DNA of 64,000 nt from Zoroaster sp. YZ-2022 (taxonomy: Eukaryota; Echinodermata; Asteroidea; Forcipulatida; Zoroasteridae). The translations under genes and the position numbers were made by a program. Every line of letters begins with the position of its first letter. Position 1 is the stretch's first letter. The stretch covers positions 372,001-436,000 of the forward strand of contig JAQQFT010000023.1 of NCBI GenBank assembly GCA_029582265.1, given 5' to 3'. Shown in pieces: positions 25,456-35,868 of this stretch. The notes beneath the pieces are model-generated. The model was given only the letters and a program-made list of their open reading frames with translations, ran no database searches and was not told the DNA's origin.

Positions 25456-25950
25456 ATTATAAATTACAAAACATAAACAGCTCGATCTGAAATAATTTAT
25501 ACTCGTGTGTCACTGGAAAGATCGGGATCCACTACTTTTTATATTAGGTACTTACCTATCTCGATTAAGGTGTCTTGCTTGAGATACATTTGATGACTGA
25601 GCGCCTTACAAGCAGCCACTCATAACAGCTCTCCAGTTTTTGTGCTAAGTAAGTGTTTTGTAGCTACAAGTTTGTCTTCATTTTTATACTAGTGGATTTC
25701 TTATTACACCTGGAATATACTGGACGTTTTATGTGAGTATTTGTACATTTGTTTTCTTATAATAAGTGAAAAACTGTTGTTTTTTGTCTGTCTGTGCAGT
25801 AAAATTTTACTGTTGAGTGTATACACATTTTGGATCTTCATTTTATTTGTGCAGTCAACTCTGATTTAGATTATAACCTGTAGCTAGAGATTATAACCTG
25901 TAGCTTGACCACAAGCCTTTTGTTTGGATCAACAACTTTGTGATCAGACA

Positions 25951-28900
25951 ATGGAGGTCTACATCCTGTTTATTCTACTCCTGCTATCCAGACCATTTTG
26001 TCTCAATGACTCATCAGTAGATGGCTACAAGATGCAATCTACAGATTGTTCAACTAAAATCCGCCATCTTAAATTCTTGAGACGTCCTATATCATACTAT
26101 GATAATTCATCTGCCACCTTTCACCTGGAACTCTTAATTTCTGGTGACATAAACCCAAACCCTGGACCTGAAACACTGATCAACACACCCTCAAACGCCA
26201 CTCAGCTCCATAAAATTTCCTACAACCGTAATGAACTACTCAATCTTCGCAATGCTCCATGTAATGATGTAGCTTTATCTTATTCAGCATTGAGTCAATT
26301 GAACTGTCTTGGAATACTTGCTAATCAACCCCAAACATACCGCCGCACACATATAGGTAAAAAAAAGCTGGTCGCCGTAGAATGGACAGACTTACACAAC
26401 TAGCACTCCAGCCTTACCAACGCCCAGCAGTGAACTCAACCACATCAACATGCGACATTGGCATAACTTCAACTCCAAATGTTCACGATGAGTCTAAACG
26501 TCAGCTCTGTGTCTTGAATACTCAATCCATATGTAACAAATCGGATGAATTTGTTGACTTTGTACAATTTGGATCTTGTTGACATAACCGAGACATGGTT
26601 TAAACCTAATGATGACTTGCCACCCCGTGAGTGTACTCCTGCTGGCTACTCTCTCCATCATATCCGCAGACCAATAAAGACCGGTGGAGGGGTTGCACTA
26701 CTCTTTAGGTCCAGTTTTTATCTGTCAGTATGAAAAGTGTTAACATTGACTACCTAACATTTGAATCTGTGCATGCTGAGGTAACGTGCAACTCTAGATC
26801 TGTTCGCCTTGTTAATAGTTATCGACTAGAAAGGGATGTTGATGGTAAACATGTAAACTTCTCCAGTTTTCTGCAGGAATTTGAAAAATTAATTGTCGAT
26901 TATCTCTTACACCCATCTGACATTATTTTAACCAGCGATTTTAACATTCATATGGACATTATTTCAAACAATTATGCAAATCAGTTTAAAGATCTGCTCT
27001 CTGCTCATGGACTTGTACAGCACATCACAGCACCCACTCATCGGTATGGTCACTGTCTTGACCTCATGATAACGCGTGAAAATACTTCACCTCTTATCTC
27101 GAATATAACTGTTCATCCTGGCTTATCTGATCATTATGCAATCATGGTAAATTTGAACCTTAAAAAACCTCCCATACCTATCATTTCTGTAACTACTCGC
27201 CACTGGAAAAAAGTAAATATTAAAGATTTATGTCATGATGTTGAATCTCAACTGGAAAATGTAAACCTTGAAGATGGTGAGCTGGATTCTTGTGTCAGTC
27301 TATTTGAATCTACTGTCCGTAACATCTTGGATTATCATGCTCCGCAAAAAACTCTAACTGTTAAACTACAATCTGAATCCCCTGGTTCAATGATGATATC
27401 CGTGCTGCAAGGAAAATCCGCCGTCATCAACTTGAGCGAAGATGGCGTGACAATGGGAAACTTGGAGTACATCGGCAAGAATACTGTAACCAACGTGATA
27501 TTGTGAAGAACATGATTAACCAGACAAAAATAACTCACTACTCATCTCTTGTGGAAGATAGCTCTGGTGATCATAAAAAACTCTTTAACATTGTTGAAAA
27601 GCTGCTTCATAAACCCAACGCTCCAGTGCTTCCATGTACACACTCCGATCAGGACCTCGCAAATGCTTTTTCAAACTTTTTTGTCACAAAAATTTAGAAT
27701 ATCCGTCGTTCTTTTCCCTCAGTACCTGCCATTCTATCACAAACACCATCACGCAAGGATCCACAATGTAGACTGTCCATGTTTGAGCCTACTAGTGCTA
27801 CGGAGATCAAGAAACTCATTATGAAATCGCCATCAAAATCATGTGAACTTGATCCAGTGCCAACTTCGCTAATAAAACAAAATATTGATGTGTTTGCTAA
27901 GTATATCACAATTATTGTAAACATATCTCTTTCTTCCCGTTGTTTCCCTAATAGCCAGAAGGTTGCTCATGTTAAACCACTCCTAAAGAAACCCAATTTG
28001 GACAAGGAAGTTTTCAAAAATTACCGACCAGTGGCGAATTTAATGTACCTTGGATAAACAATCGAGCGAGTTGTTTCATCACGGATCTCTGACCATGTTC
28101 GTGCTAATAACCTGTCGGACACATTTCGGTCAGCCTACAAACCATTTCATGGAACGGAAACTGCTTTTCTTCGCGTCAACAATGACATTTTATCTGCCAT
28201 GGATGAGGGGAAAATCACTGCATTAGTTTTGTTAGACTTAAGCGCCGCTTTTGACACGGTCGATCATAAAATCCTTCTCTCCCGCCTTCAATATCATCTT
28301 GGAATACATGACACAGCCCTGGATTGGTGTAAGTCCTACCTTTTAAATAGGCCTCAGCATGTTTGTATTGGTAACGCTATCTCTGAGCCTGTTACTCTTG
28401 ACTATTCTGTACCCCAAGGGTGTGTGCTCGGCCCACAGTGGTTTACTGTTTATACCTTTCCAGTTCGTGATATCATTTTGAAGTATAATTTAAATTACCA
28501 TGTTTACGCTGATGACACGCAGCTTTACATTACTTTTAAATCTTCTCAAGAACCTGCCGATTCCTGCATTAAAACACTGGAGAAATGTATTCATAAGATT
28601 CGTAGTTGGATGAGACAAAACTTCCTTAAATTGAACGATGAAAAAAAATGTTCTATTTGGATCACGTCAGCAATTGTCTAAAGTTTCTCTTCCATTTATT
28701 ACAATTGGTGACTCGCAGATAACCCCCTCATTACATGCACGTAATTTGGGTGTTATATTTGACTCGACAATGACTTTAAAACTACATATCTCCAACATTG
28801 TTCGCATATCATCATTTCATATCAGAAATATAAGCCGAATTAGGAAATACTTGAATAAAAGTGCTGCTGAACAAATTATACATGCGTTTGTCACATCACG

Positions 28901-29357
28901 GCTCGATAACGGGAATGCTCTCCTTTACGGTCTCCCGCAGAATCAAATATCTCGTCTTCAGCACATACAAAACACAGCAGCTCGTGTTGTGACTTTGTCC
29001 AGAAAGTCATGCCATATCACCCCAATCTTGAAAGAACTGCACTGGCTTCCTGTTTCACAGATAATTGTTTTTAAACTTATGCTAATTGTTCACAAATCTT
29101 TTAATAACATTGCTCCAATTTATATTTCTGAACTGCTTAAAGTCTACACTCCATCACGCAATTTGCGTTCCAGTAACATGTCACTCCTAAAGGAACCAAC
29201 TTCAAAACGGAACTGGGGTGATAGGTCGTTTTCTGTCGCAGCTCCGAGACTCTGGAATCATCTTCCAACTAAACTCAAATCTTGTCATAGTATAACCAGA
29301 TTCAAGTCGATGCTTAAAACTCATCTTATGTCACAACTCTTCAAAGATGATGTATAA
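25951..29357 (+). pseudogene. LINE ORF: hydrophobic leader, 2A-like site, endonuclease, reverse transcriptase
   Basis: The ATG at 25951 begins MEVYILFILLLLSRPFC, a signal-peptide-like leader, then GDINPNPGP at residues 65-73. The first frame ends at 26403, just after an A8 run (about 26357-26364). The next frame starts at 26382, so a one-base slip there probably separates what was one ORF. Endonuclease blocks follow: LNTQSICNKSDEFVDFVQ (about 26512), TGGGVALLFRS (about 26683), TSDFNIHMD (about 26932), HCLDLMIT (about 27052) and SDHYAIMVN (about 27128). Reverse transcriptase blocks are NYRP (about 28020), LDLSAAFDTVDHK (about 28236), SVPQGCVLGP (about 28406) and the catalytic YADDTQLY (about 28505-28530). 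The C-terminal part 28638-29357 is open (LKELHWLPV ... WGDRSFSVAAPRLWNHLP). Several frameshifts (about 26580, 26731, 27390, 28056, 28650) make it inactive as written. Confidence 0.88.
26143..26169 (+). other. 2A-like ribosome-skipping motif (GDINPNPGP)
   Basis: Matches the NPGP core of 2A peptides, in which the ribosome fails to join the final glycine and proline. The usual consensus is D(V/I)ExNPGP; here the glutamate position is asparagine, so activity is uncertain. 2A-like sequences are known near the N-terminus of APE-type non-LTR elements. Skipping would release a 72-residue hydrophobic leader peptide from the endonuclease-reverse transcriptase. Confidence 0.75.
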
Positions 29358-30153
29358 ACCCCTCAAAAAAAGTTCTGCAATTCAAATTTGATGGGTAATA
29401 TATATCTTGTTGCTTCATCATCATACGTGAATGTGGTATCATCAGAAAGCTTGATTATTCCTCTTTACAATGATGTGTCATTTGTGATGCTTATGCAATC
29501 ATGGAATGCGCAGTCCTTCTGAATATGCAGCAAGGCCAAAAATGAAATGTTGCAAAATTCGTTGTTTTCAATAGTTAATTCATCCAAACTTTAATGACAA
29601 AACAATGATGACACAGACACATTTTTTTTCTCACTCTCTCCTCTCCACGGCCTGACACCTTCTCCTCATGCTGTTCACCAGCCTCGTCACACGAAGCTGT
29701 GGGATGGCGTTCCACTCTTCAACAAGGATCAGCCGGAGTTGTCCAATTGCTTGGGCCTTTAGGAGATTCGATAAGCGTGGCATCTTTAAACATCTTACAA
29801 ACGACCACTCAGTAAACTGCAGCTCTACCTCACACAAACATTATTGAAGGCACCATTGACATTCATGCAAGACATGCACTGTCATCTGGGCACTATTCAA
29901 AACACATTGCATCTTCACAAGAAATGGAGACTTCGGTGTTGAAAACAATGCTTTTTGCAACATTTCACTTCAGACTTTGCCCTATATTCAGGAGTACTGC
30001 ACATTCCATGATTACATAATCACGGCAGATGGCACATCATTGTAAAGAGGAATAATCAAGCTTTTCAATGACACCAGTTTCTTTTTTCATACATCAGTAA
30101 CAAGAAAGATATCATCCCTCAAACTTGAATTGCAGAACTTTTTTTGAGGGGTT
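29357..30153 (-). mobile_element. Tc1/mariner relic in the LINE 3' end
   Basis: Near-perfect terminal inverted repeats starting AACCCCTCAAAAAAAGTTCT on the left with the inverse on the right, flanked by TA at 29355-29356 and 30154-30155, the mariner target. At 797 bases it is a deletion derivative. The only coding remnant is on the reverse strand at 29631-29837. Confidence 0.88.
29631..29837 (-). pseudogene. Tc1/mariner transposase C-terminal remnant
   Basis: A 68-residue reverse frame containing EEWNAIPQ and LVNSMRRRCQAV, the typical end of Tc1-family transposases after the last catalytic acid (usually EEW..IPQ..I..LI.SM.RRC.A). The DDE catalytic core is absent, so it is non-autonomous. It lies inside the 29357-30153 inverted repeats. 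Confidence 0.7.
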
Positions 30154-30419
30154 TATTTGTAATTGCATTTTAGGTATATGTATCTCGGTACATAATTTTT
30201 CTTTACCTATGCTATCATTGTATATTGTTTGTGTTAATGTTTTTTCTTTGTTTCCGCGCCTTGAGCGCCCAGCAGGGTGGATATGTGCGCGCTAAAAATC
30301 TTTATTATTATTATATTACATGTATAACAAGGCTGATTGTGTCAGATGAACAAATGTTAAAAATAGACTGAGTATAGCGCTTACACATCACGCGATGTAT
30401 GAGTCGCACACCTTTTGTT

Positions 30420-30957
30420 ACGCCTATAGCAACGAGGATAACGTGTTGCCTTTATTTAAACAAAAATAATACAAATAAATAAAAAAATAAAATAAATTTA
30501 GCTCGCGTGAGCTAAACTAGACCAAATTCTGATATGGCTGCCTATAGCAACGAGGATAATGCGTTGCTTTTATTAAAAAATAAATAAAAACAATAATTTA
30601 AAAAAAACTTAGCTGGCGCGAGCTAATCTAGACCAAATTCTGATATGGCCACCTATAACAACGAGGATAACGGCGTTGCCTTTTAGCGAAAAAAGACAAC
30701 GCCGTTATCCTCGTTGCTAAAGGCGATGAATGAGTCAGCGGGATTTATAGTTTAAGTTTGCGTGTTGTGAAATTATGAATGAGTTAGCGAATAAAGGCAA
30801 CACGTTATCCTAGTTGCTAAAGGTGATGAATGAGTCAGCGGGATTTATAGTTAGGTTTGCGTGTTGTGAGTTAGCGAATAAAGGCAACGCGTTATCCTCG
30901 TTGCTATAGGCGGCCATATCAGAATTTGGTCTCTCTAGTTTAGCTCGCGCGAGCTAT
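30420..30957. repeat. Complex fold-back block with GCAACGAGGATAACG motifs
   Basis: Built from units containing TAGCTCGCG(T/C)GAGCTA, GACCAAATTCTGATATGG and CCTATAGCAACGAGGATAA. These are in forward orientation on the left (30420-30690) and reverse on the right (30690-30957). The centre (30659-30720) is a near-perfect hairpin of ACAACGAGGATAACGGCGTT and its inverse around a short AT-rich loop. A second theme, GATGAATGAGTCAGCGGGAT, occurs at about 30725 and 30824. It has no coding capacity. It lies between the LINE and the integrase gene, inside the Polinton. Confidence 0.75.
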
Positions 30958-31169
30958 TTATTATTATTATTTTTTAAATTTATTTTTATTAATTAAAAAA
31001 AATTAATCGCTATTATGTTATTTTGAAATTAAATATTTTAGGAGGTAATTCAGTACTGTTCGGCACTATTTGTAATTCTTCTCTCACAAAAGATCGAGTA
31101 GGACCCAATTCTAAATAATACAATATGGGTTGATTTTTTGCTACTGTATAGTTTTTAATGGCGTATGTT

Positions 31170-31990
31170 TTAATGGACCATATGGGATCCGTAGTTCTTC
31201 GCTTCGTATCGTGTTGGAGCCTGGAGCGTATAAATATCTAACGAGCGCTTTTCTAGGATTTTTTTTTCATTTTTTCCAATTAGCCGATGAACTAAAGAAG
31301 CTGGCCGCTGCTCAACTAATTTTTGTTTGATGGCATCTCTCGGTTTTAATCCAATGAGTCTGATTTCTTCGTTGTTTAGAGCTTTAATTACTTGCGGTAG
31401 CCTATTTAACAATTCTCTAGATCTTGCATTATTTACCATTTCTTGCGCGTATTGATGAGCAAACAATTTCTCGGCTAAGATTCTGTTTAATCGTTCCACG
31501 ATGCCCTGCGCTCTATGATTTCCGAACTCGCCTCTCTGTATCTTTACGGTTTTTTTTACTCATTAGGCTATTTTACGCTCGCCATAAATTCTTTTCCTGG
31601 ATCGACTTTGAGAATTTTTGGCCAAGTTAGCGGACTCCTTTTGTAATTTTTTTCAAACGCGTTACCGACTTGTGCGGCAGTCTTGTCAATCAACGGTTCG
31701 GCTTTTTTGTATCTGCTGGCTTCGTCGGAGATTGTTAATTCGTACTTGTAAACTTTTTTACCGATTGTATCATGAGGAAGGAACAACAAATCCGCCTGCT
31801 GGACCTCATTTGGTTTTTCTTGGAGAGAGTTTGCGCTGGTCGGCCTGGGGATGCATTTCAAACACTGTCGAGTTGTACTTTCAGAAAGTCTGGCTTCTTT
31901 AGCTAATTTCTCAATCGCTCTTTGGCCCTTCCAATATCATTTCGGGCTATAATAAGCGTTTTCGACTTTCGATCTTGTACGCTTTATCAT
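31170..31990 (-). pseudogene. Polinton retroviral-type integrase (c-integrase)
   Basis: Reverse-strand gene with ATG at 31990 (MIKRTRSKVENAYYSP, then an in-frame TGA). The main blocks are QADLLFLPHDT with the first catalytic Asp (about 31780-31810), LTWPKILKVDPGKEF with the second Asp (about 31575-31625) and VERLNRILAEKLF with the Glu (about 31455-31500). These form the DDE triad of the rve fold. The gene is broken between 31499 and 31568 by frameshifts, so two pieces remain open (31568-31861 and 31170-31499). Integrase joins the linear element into host DNA. The C-terminal end seems shortened. It is the last of a reverse-strand gene series running down from the capsid gene. Confidence 0.88.
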
Positions 31991-32048
31991 TTATTATTTA
32001 TAAATAATTTTAATTGGGAGAATTTATAATATTTTTAGGTAAAATTCC

Positions 32049-32251
32049 TTATTGAACCAACCACGTTTGGGTCATTAGCGCCGACCCGACTGTCGCCGTG
32101 AGCTTAAGACTGTCGCTTACATCTAGCTTTCCCAAATCGGCTGGTTTTATTTTAAACACTTTTCTAGCGGCCATGCTATAAATGACGGTTATAATTCCTA
32201 CAACACCTCAGTGATAGGCTGTACGATGCTGTTTGTATCTAGTGCCGAAAT
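32049..32251 (-). pseudogene. Decayed duplicate of the 82-residue membrane protein gene
   Basis: The reverse strand shows the same N-terminal module as the next gene upstream: SALDTNSIV, then after a frameshift IYSM.ARKVFK. The ATG is now ATT. The C-terminal part differs (KLDVSDSLKLTATVGSALMT), ending at a stop at 32049. It looks like a tandem duplication followed by divergence or fusion to another tail. Function unknown. Confidence 0.65.
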
Positions 32252-32298
32252 TTTATATTATAGACAATATTTTTTAAATAAAAAAAAAGAGTCAATTT

Positions 32299-32547
32299 CT
32301 AGGTTTGATGATAATCGTCCTCTTTGAAAAATTTGTGACTCAGATACCCTACAACTCCCATACCCAAGGTGATGAATAAAACCTCATTAGATTTTTGTTT
32401 TTGATTTTCGTAAAAATCTTCGTAAGAATCTTCCGTACTTGTTTTAAATACTTTTCTAGCGACCATGCTATAAATAACAGCTATAATTCCTACAGCACAT
32501 CCGTGACGGGCTGCATTGACGATGCTGTTTGTATCTAGTGCAGACAT
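32299..32547 (-). CDS. Small two-segment membrane protein (82 aa), Polinton gene
   Basis: Intact frame starting MSALDTNSIVNAARHG. A hydrophobic segment at about residues 17-33 (CAVGIIAVIYSMVARKVF) and a second at about 58-72 (FITLGMGVVGYLSHKFF) flank an acidic, Asn/Gln-rich middle. The C-terminal motif LGMGVVGYxSxKxF also ends the plus-strand gene at 35869-36310. It lies 22 bases downstream of the 128-residue gene, in the reverse-strand gene series. I do not recognise a named family; virion membrane or pore proteins are a reasonable guess only. Confidence 0.7.
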   Translation of the reverse strand: MSALDTNSIVNAARHGCAVGIIAVIYSMVARKVFKTSTEDSYEDFYENQKQKSNEVLFITLGMGVVGYLSHKFFKEDDYHQT

Positions 32548-32569
32548 TTTATATTATAGACACTATTTT

Positions 32570-32956
32570 TTATTCCATTTCGAATGGATCAACATCTTTG
32601 TCTCGTGATTGTGAAACAGTTTTTAGGGGTTCTGGGGCTGATTGCGCAGCAGTTTCTACGGGGGTTTTTTGGTCAGAGTTTAGCGCCTTGTAGATACAAT
32701 ATGCAATGCCTCCAAGGACCGCTACTCCCAGACCGATGTAAAGCGTGTTTACTCCGTCGCTTTCTTCTTTCATACTCAAAGATGTTCTTGGCTCGACAGC
32801 GTCGTCGATGGCTTGCTTTTTTAAACTTTGCTTTTTCTTTTTATTAAGTTCTGCGAGTATTTTATCAGCCGCTACTCTTTTCGGATTTTTTTTTATTTTA
32901 GTAGGTGTTTTCGTTCCTTGGTTTATGGGCGTCTCCTCCGTTTTCTCTTGCTCCAT
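32570..32956 (-). CDS. Lys-rich single-pass membrane protein (128 aa), Polinton gene
   Basis: Intact frame beginning MEQEKTEETPINQGTKTPTK, followed by a strongly basic stretch (NPKRVAADKILAELNKKKKQ), a transmembrane segment at about residues 72-92 (TLYIGLGVAVLGGIAYCIYKA) and a polar C-terminus. The start overlaps the tail of the preceding gene. A decayed counterpart begins at 54448 in the second Polinton. The basic N-terminal arm would suit nucleic-acid contact, but that is inference. Confidence 0.7.
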   Translation of the reverse strand: MEQEKTEETPINQGTKTPTKIKKNPKRVAADKILAELNKKKKQSLKKQAIDDAVEPRTSLSMKEESDGVNTLYIGLGVAVLGGIAYCIYKALNSDQKTPVETAAQSAPEPLKTVSQSRDKDVDPFEME

Positions 32957-33469
32957 CGTCTTTATAATCTAGACAAGAATCTTTTATTTTAAAATGTTTC
33001 GCCGAAATTAGCGCCCCTGTGATTGGCGCCAAAAATCTCCCGTACTTGTAGTATACTTCGCATAACCCGCAAGAAAGAGCGCTCGAGATGAACGGGTCTT
33101 TTTCTAAATCGGTAATTAAACCATCTTCATCATCGATCGTAAATTCGTATCCCATCACATCGATCAAGTTTAATCCGGATCCCAGCGCTCTAGCTTAAAG
33201 ACTTATGATCGATGGGCCCAATGAGGCTATCATTTCACGACCTAGTCTCGCTTCGTATCGCGCGTATAATTTATCTTGTTCGACCAAGTTTAAAGTTTCA
33301 ATCTCGGAAATGGTATACTCTTTACCGAAATATTTCCTTGAGATTCCTCCAGCTACGACGGCTTACAATCGATCGCTGCACTTATTGTCAATTGGTATAG
33401 GCGGTAGGGCGATATTTCAACACAATTTGTTCACGGCTGTTCGTTTATAATTTTCGCAACTTCTTCCAT
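32898..33469 (-). pseudogene. Conserved Polinton protein of about 160 aa, function unknown
   Basis: The reverse ATG at 33469 starts MEEVAKII. Blocks shared with the second Polinton copy (53940-54416) are KYFGKEYTI.EIETLN, DKLYARYEARLG.EMI.SLG, DVMGYEFTIDDED and LITDLEKDPFISSALS. A few stops and frameshifts interrupt the N-terminal half, while the C-terminal 89 codons are open. The distal part is mildly hydrophobic. It lies between the 43-residue membrane ORF and the Lys-rich gene in both elements. No named family is recognised. Confidence 0.65.
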
Positions 33470-33495
33470 TATTATATAATACTTGTTATATATTT

Positions 33496-33633
33496 TTAAA
33501 TTTGTTTCGCTCTAGTCAACGGTTTTATAAATTCTACATTTACGTACGAGTATTTATGAATAAAAAATACGAGTCCACCTAGTACCAAACAGTTTGTAAA
33601 TACACAAAATCAAACTAAACATTCAATTAGCTT
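33496..33633 (-). pseudogene. Remnant of a conserved 43-aa membrane peptide gene
   Basis: Matches the intact small ORF at 53776-53907: CLV ... CVFTNCLVLGG, then KYSYVN.EFIKPLTRAK. The start ATG has become AAG and a TGA follows eight codons later. It is in the same position, between the minisatellite and the 160-residue gene, in both Polintons. Confidence 0.65.
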
Positions 33634-33660
33634 ATTTATCTATAAATCTTATTATTATCT

Positions 33661-33860
33661 TACAAGTAACCTACTACGACCTATCAAGTAACCTACTACA
33701 ACCTATCAAGTAACCTACTACGACCTATCAAGTAACCTGTCTACAACCTGTCAAGTGACCTGTCTACAACCTATCAAGTGACCTACTACAACCTATCAAG
33801 TGACCTACTACAACATATCAAGTGACCTACTACAACCTATCAAGTGACATGTCCAAGTGG
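33661..33860. repeat. 22-base minisatellite downstream of the ATPase
   Basis: About nine head-to-tail units of 22-23 bases with core CTACTACAACCTATCAAGTG. Variants alternate AAGTAACC and AAGTGACC, and ACTAC and TGTCTAC. It is short, imperfect and has no spacers, so it is not a CRISPR array. Confidence 0.9.
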
Positions 33861-33875
33861 CTTGCTGCAACCTGA

Positions 33876-34504
33876 TCAGATCAGTCTAGTATTACGTAAT
33901 TGGTTGGTTGATCCGTTTTTAAAATCAACTTGCAATGTTTGGCTTTTTAAATGTTTGGTTAATTTCTCTTCTGGTCTCTTGGTCCGGTATGACGTCATTT
34001 TCTCGAAGACAATTTTCGAACGAGTCTCTGTCTTTGAAATAAAATATACACAACCACTTAGTTGCTCTCTAAAATCTTTCAACACGCTATTACATTTTTG
34101 TGAAAGAATCCAACAACTGTGTTTGGCGTGCCTACTGATAAAAGCCAACTCGCTGATCATACATTTATTATTCTCGTCGTATTTTCTATGCTTTAACCTT
34201 TGGTTGCGGATCAGTTGTCAATGATAAACAGCGTCTCATCTCCTTTAAAGACATCGTGGTAAATATCGATAACTTTGTGTAGCGTCGAGTCGGTCAAGTC
34301 GTTTATGTACACTCGCTCATCGTTCCAAATCCACTTTCTGTTTTGGTAGGCGAGATTTTCGGCAATGGTCGGACATAGTATGACTATATGCTCAAAATAT
34401 CTACGATATTCTTTTTCATCTTCCAATAGATTTAAAGCAAATTCTGTTTTTCCGCATCCGGTCTGACCGCAGATTAATGCAGCGTGTGGATATTTCGGTA
34501 ACAT
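33876..34504 (-). pseudogene. Polinton A32-type packaging ATPase
   Basis: Reverse-strand gene with ATG at 34504. Walker A is CGQTGCGKTEF (residues about 13-23) and the Walker B-like strand ETLFIIDN is at residues about 90-97. A frameshift or stop follows near 34205. The rest continues in another frame as ISELAFISRHAKHSCWILSQ and LKDFREQL. The family is FtsK/HerA-type ATPases of Polintons and nucleocytoplasmic viruses that pump DNA into capsids; Polinton versions are about 200-230 residues and this one fits. It lies 30 bases downstream of the capsid gene, followed by the minisatellite. Confidence 0.88.
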
Positions 34505-34533
34505 GTTTAATAATATTCAACATTATTATTTGT

Positions 34534-35814
34534 TTAATATATCGCGGAATGAAATCGCTCATTTTCGATATTGAGTTGAGCGTCCATGATGATGTAAATG
34601 TAGCAGTGTAATTCGCCGGCAGTTTCCGACTGCTTTTCGAGCTGAATGGTAATTCCTTCGGATGCGTTTTCCACCCGTCTGCCACTACCGTGAACTTTGT
34701 TATCATCGTTGTTTCTCAAATCTAAAAACAAACCGTATTTATCTACGAGTTCATCTTTGAGTTTCATATCTGACAGACCTAAAGCCTTGGTTACTCCCAT
34801 GGCGTGTTCTTCTCTCGACTCTCTGAAATAATTCTGATTTTCTTCCCAGTGTTGATATTATGCGCATCCCTTGCGCGTAAAGTTGATTGGGAATTCCTTC
34901 GATAGTAATTGAGATTTTATCAATCTTTGGATTATACAATTTCCAAGAAGACTTTTCAGTAGGCTCTTTGAATAGCATCAATATTCCCTTCATGCTTTTT
35001 GCTGGAGTATTGAGATTCATATTCCACGTTTTATCTCTCTTGTTTAGCGGTTTTATACAGTGTCTCAAGACTCTGTCGTATAATAACCACCAACTTTTTT
35101 GCTATATTGATTTTTAATCATTTGAGCGAGTTGTGGATTGGTGACAATCTCGTATTCTAAAGAAATTCCGCTTATGAGCTATCGGCGTCTGAGCTTACGA
35201 TAACTTTGGAATATTTATTAAACGTGAGTTCATAAGTTAGCCGATCCACCAGCATGGCTTGATAATACGGTTGATGATCGGTCAATAGTTCAAAGTCGAG
35301 TGGAATGTAAAATCTATTTTTATAAGTATCCGCGACAGCTATGTATTTTCCTCCGTTGGCTGTAGTATCGCCGTTGCTGGCGTCTACTCTTAATTTAGTT
35401 ATATTATCCGATTCGATTCCTTGATACGCTAGATTTTCGAGTTGGTGTTTCGTCAACCACGTGTCTTTGAAACAATTGTACACATCCACATCGTTTAAAG
35501 AATACACTTCATTTCCTTCAAATTTAATTGGAAATGTTTTTAACGATGGCTCTACCTATATTATGTGCGATGGTTCCCTCTTCATCTTCGGCGGATTCTA
35601 TAGTAATGTTAAAAGCCAATCTGGCCGATCTTGGAACGATTACGTCGTCTTTTCCCAAATTTGGGAAACTAACCGTCAACAGTTGATTTTCATCGATGGT
35701 GCTCGGATTGTTTGTGATGACGACTTTTTGTCGTATTCCTTTTATACCTTTTGAATTTCTCAATCGCCTGTACGGATTTAGTTTGTGACCAAATGCTTCG
35801 TTCATATTTAACAT
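34534..35814 (-). pseudogene. Probable Polinton major capsid protein (about 427 codons)
   Basis: Reverse-strand gene starting near 35805-35814 (MNEAFGHKLNPYRRL) and ending ENERFHSAIY at 34534. It is beta-rich with family-typical blocks: NPSTIDENQLLTVSFPNLG, GRAIVK, DVYNCFKDTWLTKH, FYIPLDFELLTDHQPYYQ, DRLTYELTFN, NLNTPAKSMKGILMLF, KISITIEGIPNQLYAQGM, HGSGRRVENASEGITIQL and YIYIIMDAQLNIEN. Position beside the packaging ATPase and the two-domain beta-rich layout support a double jelly-roll capsid protein, but I could not test the fold. Frameshifts near 35520, 35170-35070 and 34800-34860 break it. A partial second copy is at 52268-52826. Confidence 0.72.
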
Positions 35815-35868
35815 GTACTATTAGTTTATTAAATTAAAACAAATTATAATAAAACGGTGTCTATCGTG
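35815..35868. promoter_or_regulatory. AT-rich divergent intergenic region
   Basis: Only 54 bases separate the capsid start (reverse) from the next plus-strand gene. The sequence is almost pure A/T with TTTATTAAAT and ATAATAAAA. It must hold promoters for both directions if the element was ever expressed. No specific factor site is recognised. Confidence 0.4.

Larger units (their letters stand above)
25520..30318 (+). mobile_element. CR1/L2-type LINE with 2A-like leader
   Basis: APE-type non-LTR retrotransposon inserted downstream of the polymerase remnant. It has a leader of about 400 bases, a long ORF from 25951, and a 3' tail (30156-30318) with CGCCTTGAGCGCC, GGATATGTGCGCGCTAAAAA and an ATT microsatellite. 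The 3' untranslated part is split by a Tc1/mariner relic at 29357-30153. The 5' boundary is approximate and I found no clear target-site duplication. Clade placement (L2/CR1/Crack group) rests on the reverse transcriptase and the conserved C-terminal tail. Confidence 0.88.

Noticed and set aside
33661..33860. CRISPR array
   Set aside because: Units are contiguous and imperfect with no unique spacers, in a eukaryotic mobile element; it is a minisatellite. The same holds for 53470-53748 and 1-560.
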